The notes: a model not told the origin generated them from the sequence alone. 64,000 bases of DNA from Pseudocercospora fijiensis CIRAD86 (GCF_000340215.1 NW_006921534.1:3115198-3179197); one strand, 5' to 3'. Shown: positions 32,440 to 45,752, counted from the first letter of the stretch. A program made the numbers and translations.

Positions 32440-35200
32440 TCGAGACCTCGGGTCTACGGCTCTAGGTCTAAGTATAGTAGACTAGAGATACGAACAGGTT
32501 TATAGAAGGGAAAACCTAGTCCTCTTATCCGCCGGCGTAACTAGCGTCTTCTTCCGCCTTATACTAATCTCCTAGCTCTTCTTAGGCGTCGAACTAGTCC
32601 TACTAACTAAGTCTAGATTCGTCGTACTTATCGCCCTACTCTCGGTCTATCGGGTCGTAGAAAAAGGCGGGCTCGGCGAGGCCTCCGTAATTCGCGGGAA
32701 TGCCTTATCCTCTTATATTTCCGGATATCGTCTACTATCTCTAAGGATTCGGATACTACGGGAGACCGCGCGCGTCTACTATCTTCTTGTTTACGCTTAC
32801 GTTTACGGCTTATAGTCGTTAGCGGCTATAGACTTAAGGTCTAGGCTAACGGCGCTATTAGAAGGCGTTAGGTTGCTATCGATTATACGGATTGTTATTT
32901 CCGAGAAAAGGCGCGCGTTTAGCGTTAAAACGAGACCTAGGCTAGAACCTTAGGTCTACGAACCTACCCTATACTAAATTGCTACGCCGAAGGTTATACT
33001 TACTACTATAGTAGCTAGTAGTTATACTACCGGGTAGATATAGCTCTACCTACGTAGCGTAGTAGGCCTATATTATATCGATAAGGGTTTAATATATCTA
33101 TAATGCCGTAGGTATATTAAGATTACCTCTAAGCTCTAGCGCGATCTTACGGAAGGTATAATTAATCTACCTAGCGAGCGATTCCGTACCGCTCTACTAA
33201 GCGAGACGTATAACGTTAATAACGTACTCGCTTACGCTTCTACGGGCCGCGATATCCTCGATACGATATTACTCTATCTCTATTTCGCGCGTAGCGACTA
33301 AGGGGTCTAATCGGAACTGTTTGCGTAACGCCTCCTTCTATCGCTCGATCCCTAGGCTAGTCTATAGGAGCGTACGCCGATTATTAGTAAGCGCGTATAA
33401 GTACTATTATAAAGCGGAACCTTAAAGATATCGGTATAGTAATAGACGAAGGGTAGGAGCTAGGTATTCGCTAGCCTAAATAGCGACGTTTAGGCGCGTA
33501 ATAAAAGCGAAAACATCTCGGTAGTATATAGTATTCCCGAAATATACTACCGGGCCTTTGCCCTTACTCTCCGGTAGGTCCTTATTAAAATACCCGATTT
33601 ACTCGGGCTTAAACTTATAGGGGGCGATTTCCTAGGTAAAATCTAACTAAGGAGTATATAGGGGAGTATATATATATATACCGTCGTATCTAGGGTCGAT
33701 ATAGTTTCCTCGATTCCCGCGGTTCTATATAGACCTAAGGTTGCCCGTAGGTAGCTCTCTAGCGACTAGGACTCCCTAGGCTAAGGCCGCGAAACGCTCG
33801 GCGTTAATCTTAGGTCTAGTATAAGGGCGAGTATCTCGATTCCGATTAGCTTACTAGTCTACCCTCGTTAGGCCGTAGCCTACTCGGTTATATATCGGGT
33901 AAAGACCTATATATCGCAGTAGCCCGGTCGCTCCTAGATAGTCCTTATTCTACGGAGCTATATAGCCTACCTAGCTATTATTCCCTATCGCCTATACTAG
34001 TTTCCCTATAAGCGTTTCTAACCTACTAATTCTAGTATTCTCGGCGTTGTTATTGCTATCTTCGTTATTGCCGGTATTATTCTAAGAGTTCGCTTCCCTC
34101 GGTCTTCTAGTAGACTTAGCGTTTCCTCGCTATCCCGACGTAAACAACTTGCCCGTATTAATATAGTAGTCTAGTTGCTCCGACGGCTACGGAGCTCTAC
34201 CCTCGCTATTCTCTTTAGCAGCCGCTTTATTCTTAGCTCTTACGGCTTCCTAGCGGCCCTACTCGAAAGCCTCTTATAATTTTTCTTAGATCTCGAGCTC
34301 GTAGACCTCTCGTTGCTCTACGAGGGCGCGATTAAGACGAGCCTAGTCGTTCTTACGCTATATTCCCGCTCTTTCGCGTTCTTCTCGTATTTGTTAAGCA
34401 AACTATTCCTTTATTTACTATATAGCATTACCGTTAGTAGGGGCTGCGGCTCCGTTAGCCTTACCTAATATTTCTTACTCTAGATCTAAGTCGGCGAGAG
34501 AGCTAAGAGGTAACGTAGTAGATACAGAGATAAGGGAGCTTTCTCGAGGCACTAGCGGGGGCTCTTTACGAAAAGAGCCGAAGTTCGTAAAAGCGTCGCC
34601 CTTAGGCGGATTAATTATAAAAGGAACCTTGCGTCTATCCGGCTTAGGGGCCGCTCTTATATCGTCTTCTACCGAAGGTTAGACCGCTTGCTTCTCTAGC
34701 TTTAGAGGTATCTAAGTTTTCCTATAACGAGGACGATATTCGTTCTCTAGAGGCTCTTTAGCGGTAGACCTAAAGTTCTCGGTCTTCTACTAGGCGAAAT
34801 GCTTACTCTTTAGCTAGTAAGCTATTAAACGGTCGACCTATTATACCGCGGAATAAGATAGAGAGTTATTATTAACCTAGTTACTAATAATTTTAGAGCG
34901 AGTAGGAGGCTTAGGTATAGTGTCTTTATCGGTAGACTTAGCGTTCTCCCTTAATATAGATCTTAATCTACGAGGAGGGTCCGCTTCTTTAGGATCCTCT
35001 AGCTACTCGGTTATAGCGATAACGCGGAATTTTAGGTCTCCCTCTAGAAGTTTTGCTAGGCACTATCTTAGTTTAGAAAAAGCTAGGAGGGTAAAAGCCG
35101 TATAGATAAGGTAGTATCTGTCCTTAGCTAATTCGGGAAGAGTACAATCTTCCTAGGCGGTAGGCTATAACTTAACGGAAGGTTCCTCTTAGTTCTTCGG
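32440..35200 (-). pseudogene. Element B gag region
   Basis: The minus strand upstream of pol reads as a Gln/Asn/Arg-rich structural protein with a long coiled-coil-like stretch (QLDRALVEQREVYELEIQEE) and an Asn-rich patch around 34050. These are followed by GYFNKDLPESKGKGPVVYFG and AFITRLNVAIQ, a pattern like the capsid part of fungal gypsy gag. No clean zinc knuckle is left; Cys to Tyr changes could hide one. Start and end approximate. Confidence 0.65.
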
Positions 35201-35684
35201 TACTATAGACTTAGGATAACAGGCCGTTAGTTAGGCTAGTTATAGGCTACGCGGCTTCGGTACTTAAGTATTAAGTACGAGCGTAATTAGGATGTTAAGC
35301 GTAGTAGCGGGCGTAGTAGTCGCCGTTTAGTTATTCTAAACCTTCCTAAATTGCAGTGCCTACTAACCTAGTATCGGGCGGACCTGCCTTCTATAAATAA
35401 GGGTATAAACAATAGAAAAGTAAAGGCGGCGGGGTGCTAGCGACGGCGGTATGCTTAGTCTACCGCCTATAGCCGCGCCGATTGTCGCTAGTAATTTCTC
35501 AACTCTTCGCTTAGTATAGTCTAACTACTACTTTCGTCGATAGTGCGGAAAATAGCGTTAGAGTAGGTCGTTAGGATTCCTCCTAGGTACGGAGGACCTT
35601 TTGCCTTAGGAGGAGAAGGGGAATAGTAAACCGTAGTTCGAATAGTCCGTTTAGTAACGGTTAGTACGTTTTTCTTACGCTAGT

Positions 35685-35706
35685 ACTTATAGCGAAGCTA
35701 CTATTT
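35685..35706 (-). other. Primer-binding site region of element B
   Basis: Just inside the 5' LTR the minus strand reads AAAATAGTAGCTTCGCTATA. Element C has ATTAGTAGCTTCGCTTTAG at the same place. Restoring RIP gives TGGTAGCTTCGC, beginning TGG like normal tRNA primers. I cannot name the tRNA. Confidence 0.6.
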
Positions 35707-35839
35707 TGTTATAGTTCGAAACGTAGTTTTAAAGTATATTAATTTATATTATATCTATCTAGCTACGGAGGAAGTATATACCTATAGTAGGCGGCTAGTA
35801 GTAGCCGCTAGGTATCCCTTTCCCTCTAGCTTCGTAATA
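35707..35839 (-). repeat. Element B 5' LTR (133 bp)
   Basis: Starts TGTTATAG, ends TTCGTAATA on the plus strand and matches 20738-20870. Followed by AGTAA at 35840-35844. Confidence 0.92.
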
Positions 35840-35844
35840 AGTAA

Positions 35845-37692
35845 CGTCTATAGGTAGTCGGTATCGTTACAAACCTATACGAAATTTACTATAGCGTCTA
35901 CGACTACGGCGTAGATAGTTAGGGCCTTGTTCTTAAGTTCCTAGTTTTAAGGGTAGAAAGCTACGTCTCGGTCGGAAGGGAGATTAGCTCTAAAATAGAT
36001 AGGCACCGAAGTTAACGTCTATAGTACTAGAACGACGTTCTCGTCGCTAGAGTATACTACTATACGGAACTTAACCTAGTCCTTACGGCTTACTAGTAGA
36101 GGAATCTTTGCCTTTTTATAGGAGTTAATCGTCGCCGTACGGTATAGTACGTTAATCTTAATACCCTCCGGGCCGATAATGTCTATTACTATAAGGAACT
36201 TAGTACTAAGCTCCCTAACGATATATACCTTATAGCGTATATAGGCGATAACCTTAGAGCCCTTAACAATTCCTAGTACCTAAAAATCGAGATCTACGTA
36301 CTTACTAATATCTGTTAACCCTACGCCCTTAACCTTTAGTAGTACTACTAGACGCTTACGCTTAATATCTAGGCGCGTCTATCGTAGGAACGCGTTATCG
36401 ATAAGTAATACTATAGCACTGGTATCTAGGCAAACCGCGTATTCTATACTGTCCTTATATAGGCGCACGACTATATATAGATAATAATAGCCTCGGAACG
36501 CGTATCTACCTTTAACCTTTAGCAAGGTAGCGGACTTAATAAGCCTAACGGCCTCTTCGGAGCTGTCCTTCCTAGGCGTTAGTTCTGTAGCGTGTTTAGT
36601 ACGCCTATAGTCTTATAAGAGATTGTTGCTATCGAACTTTAAGCTATAGTTTAAGTATAAGAACTTTAAGGGCGGTATCGTAGCAAAGGGTTCTATAGCC
36701 GGAGGAAGGTGCTTGCCGACGTATAGGGAAAAGAGGGATAGTAGCGGCACTTCGCTATAGTATACTAATACGGAGTCCTATAAAGAGGCGTTATTATCTA
36801 CGTCGTCTAATCTATAGTAGATATCTACCTAGTCGTTAAAGTACGCCGGTATAGAGTGCAGGCTTACTAGCCTCGCTAAGTAGCGTAAGCTAGATCGTAG
36901 GCGTAAGTATAAACGCGGCTATAGGATAGATATAGGCTCTTCGACTAGAGGCTCTAGTACCTACTTATTAGCGTAATAGTTGCGCGGGGCCTTATTGCCT
37001 TAGCGGCCGCGTTCTTACTAACCCTAGGTATCGCGTATATCGTTTCGCGTATCCCTATCTTATCGTCGTCTATAATTAGCATTCTTGCTACCGCGTACTT
37101 CGTAGCCCCGATTATTATTACGTAGCTCTATCCGATTGTTATAGTTAGAAACGTACTCTTTTTAGCGTCTCTTCCCTACTAGGGCTTACTTATCGTTTTC
37201 TTAATCTCGGCGCTAATACTAGTTTTAATTAGTATAGCTACTATTTCTAGGGCGCTTATTACCGTAGCCGCCGGCGTAACCGCGACCTAAATTGTCGCGA
37301 TATCCGCGTACTACTACGGCGTACCGATCGTCGAACCTACTAGCGTAACCGCGACCTAAAGTATCGCGATACGCGCCCGAAGAATTAGCGTACTAGTCGC
37401 TATTACGAGCGTTTCGGTATTATAACTTACCGTTATACCTGTTATAGCTACGTGCTATACCGTAGCCGTCGGACTATATATACCTATAGTACTATACTTT
37501 ATACTTGTCTTCTACGGCTCGCGTAAAAGTGTAGATTATATTACTTAGTAAAGGCTTATCGAGCTTGTCTTATAGGCGGGGTTCGAATTGTAACTATACC
37601 TAGTAGAGAAGAGCGTATAGTCTATTAGGGTCTATCTCGAGACCTGCCTCGCGTACGTAGCGGATACAGTTTATAATAAACTGCTAGGGTAC
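35845..37692 (-). pseudogene. Element C gag C-terminus, protease and pol N-terminus
   Basis: This minus-strand segment sits between the A and B insertions. It includes an aspartic-protease-like AVCLDTSAIVLLIDNAFLR near 36430 (LDTG with Gly now Ser) and LIVIDIIGPEGI, and runs into the RT N-terminus at 35845, continued at 20737. The part at 36900-37692 is Tyr/Asn/Arg-rich and fits a decayed nucleocapsid end of gag. TAG stops throughout. Confidence 0.75.
37689..37692. repeat. Target duplication GTAC of element A, left copy
   Basis: GTAC precedes the left LTR and recurs at 49975-49978 after the right LTR. Confidence 0.75.
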
Positions 37693-37971
37693 TAAAGGAC
37701 GGAAACTAATACTACTACTACTACTTGTAGTAATAGTATAGGCTACCGAGGGTAACATAACCTATAGCAATATAGGTAGCTATGTTTAGCAAGATAGGAT
37801 AACGAGACTGTCGCTTAGGCTAATAACTAGAGCCCTACAACATAGGCATTATAGAAGTGTGATATAAACAATGTGCTATACGAGGTTAATAATCTGTCTA
37901 CTCTATAGAAGGAGGCCTCTTATATAGGCTTAAAACTAGCCTATAGGTATAGGGCCGGTTACTAGCTAATA
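37693..37971 (-). repeat. Element A 3' LTR (279 bp)
   Basis: Runs from TAAAGGACGG to CTAGCTAATA on the plus strand, matches 49696-49974, and is preceded on the minus strand by the purine tract GAAAGGGAGGGAT. Confidence 0.93.
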
Positions 37972-38078
37972 TCCCTCCCTTTCTTCGTGTCTAACTAGAT
38001 ACGCTTTACATTGCGCGCTTAAAACAAACATATATGCATCCTTAGCGTTCTTAGCTAAGGCTATTTTCAGAACTCCGC

Positions 38079-38103
38079 AATAATACCCCCGGGGTAGCAT
38101 TAA
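38079..38103. repeat. Element A palindrome 1, after ORF3
   Basis: TAATACCCCC joined to GGGGTAGCATTA, about 40 bp beyond the ORF3 stop and 110 bp inside the 3' LTR. Confidence 0.85.
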
Positions 38104-38139
38104 TCCTAGATACTATAATTATATAAAAACAACTTCCTA

Positions 38140-40895
38140 AGTAACACTATATAGACCTACTATTGCTTTAACGCGCCGTAATCCTTACTAGTAATAACCT
38201 TATCTGCTAGTCGGCTCTCGAAATCTCCTCCGTATACGTTAAAGCTATTAGTACCGAAGTACTATCCCTCGTAGAAAGCTTAATTAACGAGGAGGTTAGC
38301 AGCCTTTTCTATTGTAGCATTCTCCTAATTATATAGATATTCCTTAAGTCCCTCGTTATTAAGCTAGAGGATCTATTTAACTTCGTTCTAAACAACGTAA
38401 CTTAACTAAGGAATCCTACTAACTAGGGCGTCGGAGATGCAACTAAGGCCTTCGACTAAGATAGCGGTAGGGAAGGGGAACGGTACGAAGGTGTTCGAAC
38501 CTAGAAGGGCGGTTAGATTGCGGTACGCCTTAGCAACCTTAGCGACGGTTAAGTTGTCGTAACCCTTAATCTTAGTGCCGTCGATAACGCGAGAATAGCC
38601 TAGGTCAATTAATATACGGTTACTCTTAGTCTTTAGATTACTATATAGCAGGTATAGCATCTAAATAGAGACTTCGCATTCCTTTAGAGGGTTGAGGATC
38701 TACTCCGCCTTATGCCCCTTACTATTAGGCTAACTATCGAACATATAGTCGAGGTCGTCGCCGGTAAGGTACTTATTAGTAAGCTTGCCGATCTTGCTTA
38801 GCGGGACTAGGCTACGAGCCTTAAGCTTCTTAACCTAGTTCGTAAAGACCTCGGGCTAATGCATGCCTTCGACAATAGTAGAGTAGCTAGTCTTATCCTT
38901 AGATATAAGACAGACCTTAATGCGTAGGTAACTAGTACCCTCGCTAGCTGCGAGCTTAACTATATCTTATCCGAGACGAGTAGACTCCTTAGAAGGACAG
39001 TTCTCGTAAGTACCGCTAACCTTAAAGAACTTAGTAGGCTTAGGGACGGAGATAAGCTCGTATATATAATTAGGTCGAAGGGCGACAGCTAGGAGCTATA
39101 GGGCAGGGTGCTAGCGGACGATTTAGTTGCTTATACTATAAGTTTAAAGGGCATTGCGGCCTTCCTACTTAGACTTAGGCATGTTACGTATATACTAAAG
39201 GTATATCTTAAACTCTTCCTATATTAGGTCGATAAGGAAAGGAAGATATACTCTACGAGGCTCTTATAACTAACTAAAGACTTAAGGGAAGACGGTATTA
39301 CTAGTCTAGCGAAAGCGATCGAAGGAGGTGCCTTAGCTAAGAATGCCGGTAACGAACTTGCTCTAGCGATCCGTTAGCGTAAGAGCGCGAGTAATAGTAC
39401 TAGTAGGGTTGAACGCGTAGAGTCCTAGAGATATCGGGGCGGCAATAGGGCGTCTAGGAAACTAGTTAGCATAGGCCTAATTAGCCTTAAGGGCAGCGAA
39501 GGCGTCTTAATTAGAAACCTCGCGACTAATCTTTAATAGGCGACCGACGAGGACAATCGCCTTAGTACTAGTATAGAGACTATAGACCTTAGCGGCCTTC
39601 TTAACATAGTTAGTATATATAGAGAACGGCTCTTCTCCTAGCTTACTAAGGTCGTCGAGCTATTAATAGATAGATAGGGCGGTAGGAGCTTTGCCTATAT
39701 CGGCTTTAGGAACTATATCGATCTTAGTAATAAGGTGCGTAATAGAGTCGCCCTTATAAGAACTATAGATGTTCTTAGTTAATAGGATCGGCGAGAGCCC
39801 TCTATCTCTACGCTCGCTAAAGGAGCCTTCGGAGGAGACATCTTCTAGTAGTATATCTAGTATATTAATATCCGAGTTACTATAGTTAGTACTATAGTTA
39901 GTCCTAGAAGGGGCGCTATACTTCTTAGTAGCCTTGCGGAGGGCCTAGCGAGCATACAATGCCTTCTTGCGCGCTACTTCGGCCTTAGCGCGCTCGTCCT
40001 TAACTTCCTAAGAGACCTTACGGTTGCGGGTCGAGCGACGGTCTTAAGCCTATATCTCTATAGCGAGCGCGAGACTAGTAGCCGTATCGGCCTCTATTTC
40101 TAGGCAAAGAGCCTTACGTTTAAGGACATTAACGATAGGAGCCTCTTAACCTTTAATAATAAAACCTGTACTATTAATACGATAGCCCTTTTCTTTTAGT
40201 AGATCCTTAGTTGTCTATATATTAAGATCGATCTAGACAATTGCATCGTAGTGCCGCTTCTAGTAGGATGTCGTAAAGTCGTTAAGCGCAAAGGACAAGT
40301 TAAGTAACTGCTTGCCTACCTTCTTACTAGCGGTAGATATACGATAGATTATAGTATAGGAAAGGTACTCGGTGCCTTAACGACGGACCTTGTACTTATT
40401 AACGAACGAAGAGACCTGCTTAGCACGCTCTTATCTACCGTAGGCGAAGTTAATAAGGCTCTTAGGAAGACTGCTTAGTCCTCCCTAATATTCGAAGGCC
40501 TAGTCGAGGGTCTTAAAGCGTAAGCGAATCTAGGTGCTAGCTGTCTCGAGGCTATAGACGATAGGAAAGGCTTATTCGATATCTATATCGTTAAGGACCT
40601 CGCGCTTAAAGATACGCTTACCGATAGACTAACGCAAGTTATTTATACCGTACGCAACTAAGATAGTAGCCTTCTTAATGTTCCTATTAATAACGCGTAG
40701 TAGGGTGCGAGCGTTCTAGATCTTCTCTTAAGGGTCTTTAAGGGCGGTAACGATCTAGAAGCAATACTCGAGACTAGTTGTAGTAGCTAAGGCGCTATCG
40801 GAGGGGGCTTCGATCGGGACTAGTACGCCTAGGTTTAGGGCTCGTAGGTTACTACTGCTGCTAGTACCTAGCGGATTTAGGGCGCCGGAAGACAT
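38140..40895 (-). pseudogene. Element A ORF3, about 915 codons, unknown function
   Basis: From a start near 40893 the minus strand reads MSSGALNPLGTSSSSNLRAL, then IVTALKDP, RVINRNIKKATILVAYGIN, EVLNDIDIE, FVNKYKVRR, KKVGKQLLNLSFALNDFTT, a Lys/Arg/Ala-rich middle (SLALAIEI; ARKKALYAR) and a C-terminus shared with copy A' (LLYSNLKTKSNRILIDLGYS; PFPTAILVEGLSCISDALVS; NNEGLKEYLYN). Breaks are mainly TAG. There is no transmembrane or signal segment, and no known domain that I recognise. It starts and ends next to palindromes. Its presence in two copies shows it belongs to the element and is not a chance capture in one. Confidence 0.75.
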
Positions 40896-41319
40896 CTTAG
40901 TCGACCGGAGCGGAAAGGAGTTAGTAACGAGCTTGTAAAAACGTTCGTAGCTTGTTAATAATAATTAAAGGGTTTAGATAGAAGGAGGGGGAGGGGTAGG
41001 CGGTAGTAAGTTAGTTAGTGTTCGAGTAGAAGAAAGAGCTTAGAAGGCTCGCCTTAAATAGGGTGCAAAGGTAGCGTAGTCTATGTGTTCCGGTAAAGCA
41101 AACGGATAACGATTATATATAGACCCTAAAAAGTAAAGCTGTATACGAGACTCCTTTATTAGTAGGGCGGCTAAAGTTTGATAATCGATCTAGCTAATTA
41201 CTAGTAGCGACTACGCGCCTTTATTAACCTCTAGCTTTCGTAGATTCCCGCGCACTCGAAATGTAACTAGTTAGTTCGAGTACCTAGTAGCAATCTATAG
41301 TAGTAAGGCTAGCGGGACT

Positions 41320-41343
41320 AATAATATCCCCGGGGTAGCATTA
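41320..41343. repeat. Element A palindrome 2, upstream of ORF3
   Basis: ATAATATCCC joined to CGGGGTAGCATTA, in the untranslated stretch before ORF3. Confidence 0.85.
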
Positions 41344-41747
41344 GCTTTTCTCTAGAGATACTCGGCAACTAGGAGCAAATCGCCTAGGCCTAGCGTAGCT
41401 TGTATTAGCCTATAGCACTGTCGTTGTAGATGTAGCATTACCTTTTATAGTAGCAGGCATGTAAACGTAGCCCGTGCGTTCTTCTTTCTTCTAGATACTA
41501 AGCTTAGCGGCCTAAGGTCCCTATTCTTAGAGGCTATAGGCCTAGGTTGCTACGTCTATCTAAGAGCTAGGAAGGGAGAGGGATCCTCCCTTTTCTTAGT
41601 ATCCTACGTAACTAATGCTAATTAGGGTAGGAATAATCTCTAGTAGAGTACCTTATTGTCGTTGCTACTTAAGGGTAGTTACTAGAGTCTAGGAACCTAG
41701 AGGGAAGTGGTCCTAGAAGGGTAGAGGGTTAGGTTCGGCTATTTTCC
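41344..41747. other. Spacer between two palindromes of element A
   Basis: No coding frame seen. It is bounded on each side by a palindrome, in opposite arrangement, and lies between pol and ORF3; a promoter for ORF3 could be here. Confidence 0.5.
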
Positions 41748-41776
41748 TAATGCTACCCCCGGGGTATTATTAGGAA
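41744..41776. repeat. Element A palindrome 3, after pol
   Basis: The most extended copy: TTTTCCTAATGCTACCCC mirrored by GGGGTATTATTAGGAAAA, so the arms reach about 18 bp. Confidence 0.88.
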
Positions 41777-42039
41777 AACACGCCTCGTACAGTTCTATCT
41801 AAGGAAACAAGAGCAAAGGAATAAAGTTATAGTAACATTAATCGAAAGCAAAGGCAAAGCAAAAGACAATAACAAGATAAACTAAAAGCAACAAACGAGA
41901 GTATAAACATTAGTAGGAACGGATAGTAGGTAAGGACTAAAGGTATAGGGCGGTACTGTATTAATAGCGCGGAGAACGATTAACAAGAGCAAGGAAGCAA
42001 CGTAGTAGAGGTAGATAGAGGCAAGGAAGAGTAAGCAAT

Positions 42040-45000
42040 TATTTAGTCTCGGGGTCGTCTAGCTATAATTCTAGGCGGTCTTTATCGCTAGACTAGTTAG
42101 GTTCCTCGGAGTTAGAGTTAGATAGCTAGAAGTCTAGTTTACTATTAGAATCGGAATTAATATCGGAAACGCTCTATATATAGTTAATCCGTATATAACC
42201 CTCCCTTTGTTCTTAAGTTATTCCTAATAGCTTACTAAGACGAATCTAGGGATAGGCATAGTTATTAGGCAGAACAGGATCTATAATAGCGGTAGGATCC
42301 TCCTCCCGATAGGCATCTAAGGACAGTAGAGGGTCTATAGAGGCACTAACTTCCTCCTCGGTCGGCGGAGGGCGGGCAGGTTTACGTAACTTAACGATCT
42401 TCTTTAGATTAGCCCGAGGGTAAGAGTGCTTTAAGGTAGCACTATCTAGCTCCTAAAGAAGGTATACGGAACCCGAGTAAAGGACCTCCTTTACTCTATA
42501 AGGACCCTTCTACTTAAAAGCTAGCTTATAGGAGTAACTATACTCTAGTTCGGACCGGTATAGAAGGACTATATCGCTAACCTTTAGAGGCTCCTAATCA
42601 ATAGCATTATAGTCATTAAAATACTGCTTAGCCTCTTCCCGAAGCCGACGTTGTCGAGCAAGACCCTCTTAAGAAGTCGTAGTTATATCCTTAAGAGCCT
42701 TAGCCCGTAGGGTAAGAAGGTCTGCCCTAGTACGAACAGACCCCTAATCGTAAACGCCGTGCGTACGATAGGACAATTTAATAGGAAGAACGGCGTCTCT
42801 CCTAATTATAAGTTTAGCTAGTATAAGTCTAGTCGTGTCGATAATAGTAGTTCGGTCCGCCTAGAGAAGGGCTAGGACGCGGGTAGAAATAGGAACTAAT
42901 CTATCGCTACTATTAGTTATCTTAGATAGGGTATCAATTAACGACCGATAGCCGCGCTTAATAATAGCATTCGACTAGGGATAGTACGGGGAGATGCGAA
43001 CGTTCTTCGCCCCGTACGAAATAAGTAGCGCTTAAACCTCCTTAGCTATGTTGTTCGTAGCGTTATCTAAGATAACCTCGTAAGGTGTTCCCTAGCGGCA
43101 AAACAGATCCTTAAATAGGAAGGTAGCTATATTACGGGCATTAATAGCACCGCAACCTTTATAGAAATAATAGGCCTCCGGCTATCGAGAAAGACCCTCT
43201 CGAATAACATATAGGCTATTATTGCGGCTAAGATAGACCCTATCGCTATACTACCGCTCTCTAACTAACTAGGCAGTAGGGATACGTAGCTCTCCTAGAC
43301 GCCGGTAGCTATTCCTAAAGTTGCACTTAGGACAGCTCTTATAGTAGCGGGAGATATTAGCCTATACGCCGTCCTACTAGTAGCGTCGACGAAGGATATC
43401 GAAGGTGCCCTCTGCCGCCCGGTAGCCGAGCTTATCGTAAACGGAGCGAAGGATTTCTTATCGGGCTGCTAGATCGTTAATAATACGCTAGAGAGGTATA
43501 TTAACTATCGCTTATCGCTAAAGGATTCGATCTTTAACTAGGAATCGTCGAGAATAGCAAATAACCCGACGGTATTAACTCTTTAATAGACTAGGAGCTC
43601 TCTTCGTATAGGTAAGGAAGTAGGCGATATTATAGGAGTCGTCGGAGTAGACCCTATTAAGGATATTATCCCTACCTAGTTCGCCTGCCTTAGCATCGTC
43701 CTAGTCCTCGCCGTTAGTAGTAGGGTCTTCGTTAGGCTAGTTACTAGGTTAGTCGTCGGCAGTAGACCTAGTAATTACCGGTATAGCGTTAATATAGAAG
43801 GTAGTAAAGAAGGTGCGGTTAATAACCGCGGCGACATCCTCTTCTTCTATTATCTCGGCGATGTCTTTGTTTATAGCAGGCCTTCTAGAAAGGCTATCCG
43901 GTCTAGTATACTTCTTACTAGGAACATAGAAGACGTCGAAATCAAACAAATAGATCTAGGCAACCTACCGAGCTATCGTAGAGTTAGGCAGGTCGGAGGC
44001 TGTATAGTTAAGTTAATAGACTAGCGTCTAAGCGTCGACTTCTAGGCGAAAGAACACTCTAAAGAGCTAAGGTCGGAACTTCTTAAGAGCCTTATAGACA
44101 CTAAGGCACTCTCGCTTGCTAGCATCGTATCGGGCCTCGATAGGTTTCTATAAACTAGACTCGTACCGGATAGGGTAACGTAAGGAGGGCTCCTTACGAT
44201 TATACTATATTAGTATCTCGCCGTAGCCTTCCCCGCTCGAGTCGATAGTAACAATTAGTAGACCTACGCCTTCCGAGTAGTTAATAGAGGTAAGCGTAGG
44301 CGCGCTAACAAGTGCCTTAGTAACCTTGTCCTTAGCGGCTTAGTAAACGGAGGTCTATTTAAATTCCGCATCCTTCTTAAGCAAAGCGTATAGAGGCTTG
44401 TATACTAACGCAAAGTTTTCGACCTAGATGCGGAAGTAGGAGACTACTCTAAGCTAGATCCGGACATCTTTCTAATAAGTAGGGTCGGGCTAGGACACAA
44501 TCTTTAGGACCCGTATATTATTAGGATAGCGGCCGTTCTTATTAGTTACAAACCCGACAATGTTTATTCGTTTATATAGGAGCTAAAGCTTCTCCCTATA
44601 TACCGTTAGGTTAGCTCGCTCTAGGTCGTAGAGGACACTATCGAGGTTCTAAATATGTTCGAGAAAGAACCTGCGGATACTAGGCTCTACTTCTTTATTG
44701 TCGTACCTAGTTTTAGGGCCCTTAATGCCGATATCGTTAAGGAAAGGCATCGCTATATAGGAGATATAGGCCGCGAGGACTTGGTTTATAATGCAAACGA
44801 ACTAGGCTACGGAGTTAGTTGCCCCTTATAGAAGGGTAGTTTGTCTATATAGCCTAAGAGGTATCTCGAAACTAGTAAGGTCGCAGCTATCCGGATAGAG
44901 AGGGATCTAGTCGTAGCCCGAGAAAACATTAACTAGTAAGGCTACAATACAGTTAGCAAAAGCTTCCGAGAACCTATTAGTCTCCGGAGGGAGGTTAGCA

Positions 45001-45750
45001 TCTCTAATCGTAACTACGTTAAACTTTTATATAGCGTTAATTAGACGGTACTTCTTTAGTTCCCTAGGAGCTGTCTTTTTCTAAACTAGGAAGTATAGGT
45101 TGCGATACGAGGCATAGGAAGGCTCTAAGGTGCTAGCCTTTATACGCTGCCGTATTATGTCCTTAACTATACCTCTTAGGCTTAGGTTTAGCTTAAACCC
45201 TAGGTAAGCCTAAGGCTTATACTCGATCGTTCGGATCCTCTATAGAGGGGCAACCTCCGGGTTAATCCTGCCTAGATGCGTAAAGTTATATACTAATACG
45301 GCTTCGCGGTTGTATAGAAGCTCGTATAGCAAATCTAGTTCAAGATCCGAAAGCTCGATGCTAGGTTTAATGTTCGCTAGTCTCTCCGGCGTTAGCCTCG
45401 ATCCCCTAGGAATAGCGGAGAACTTTTTAGTAATATACCTCTAGTCGTATAGACTATCCCTAGGTATTAATATTGCTTCGCGGTTAAGGTACTTTTATCG
45501 CTAGTTAGGATTTCCGCTAGGATTAGACCTATCGGTTATATATACGCTACCCTTTACGGGCTTAATCTTATTAGCTACCCTCTTATATAGGGTATATATA
45601 CTAACCGCTCGTAATACTCGAGCCCTCTCTCTTTAACGTTAGGCCCGGAGATTAGCGTAATAGAACAGCGCGTAAACTTTATTAGAAGTCTCCTTAAGTC
45701 GGTAGGTATATAGCTAGTAATCCTAATTTATAATTCCGGCGAAAACGTTA
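42040..45750 (-). pseudogene. Element A pol: RT, RNase H, integrase
   Basis: On the minus strand RT has a MPFLNDIGIKGPKTRYD motif near 44720; related gypsy RTs have LDDI..KGP there, so the first Asp has become Asn by TpG to TpA. RNase H ends with FDFDVFYVPSKKYTRPDSLS followed by RRPA (43860-43950). The integrase region has a zinc-binding stretch (SCPKCNFRN) and VILDNATNN with ISPYYP.SNAIIKRGYRSL. The C-terminus has the GPYRVKEVLYSGSVYLLQEL motif. The order fits Ty3/gypsy, of a different clade from B and C, whose RT site reads YIDD. TAG stops throughout. Confidence 0.9.
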
Positions 45751-45752
45751 GA

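Larger units (their letters stand above)
20738..35839 (-). mobile_element. 15.1-kb gypsy element B with short LTRs
   Basis: It is bounded by 133-bp LTRs and the AGTAA duplication, and inserted in the RT of element C. Minus-strand order: 5' LTR (35707-35839), primer site, gag, protease/RT/RNase H/integrase/chromodomain, then an extra 5-kb ORF and the 3' LTR (20738-20870). A G-run with CGGGGGATTTT precedes the 3' LTR on the minus strand as polypurine tract. It is about three times the size of a standard gypsy element because of the extra ORF and long gag region. Confidence 0.92.

Noticed and set aside
20738..35839. Extra ORF of B as an envelope gene
   Set aside because: It is in the env position, but I see no signal peptide, transmembrane or fusion-type segment.
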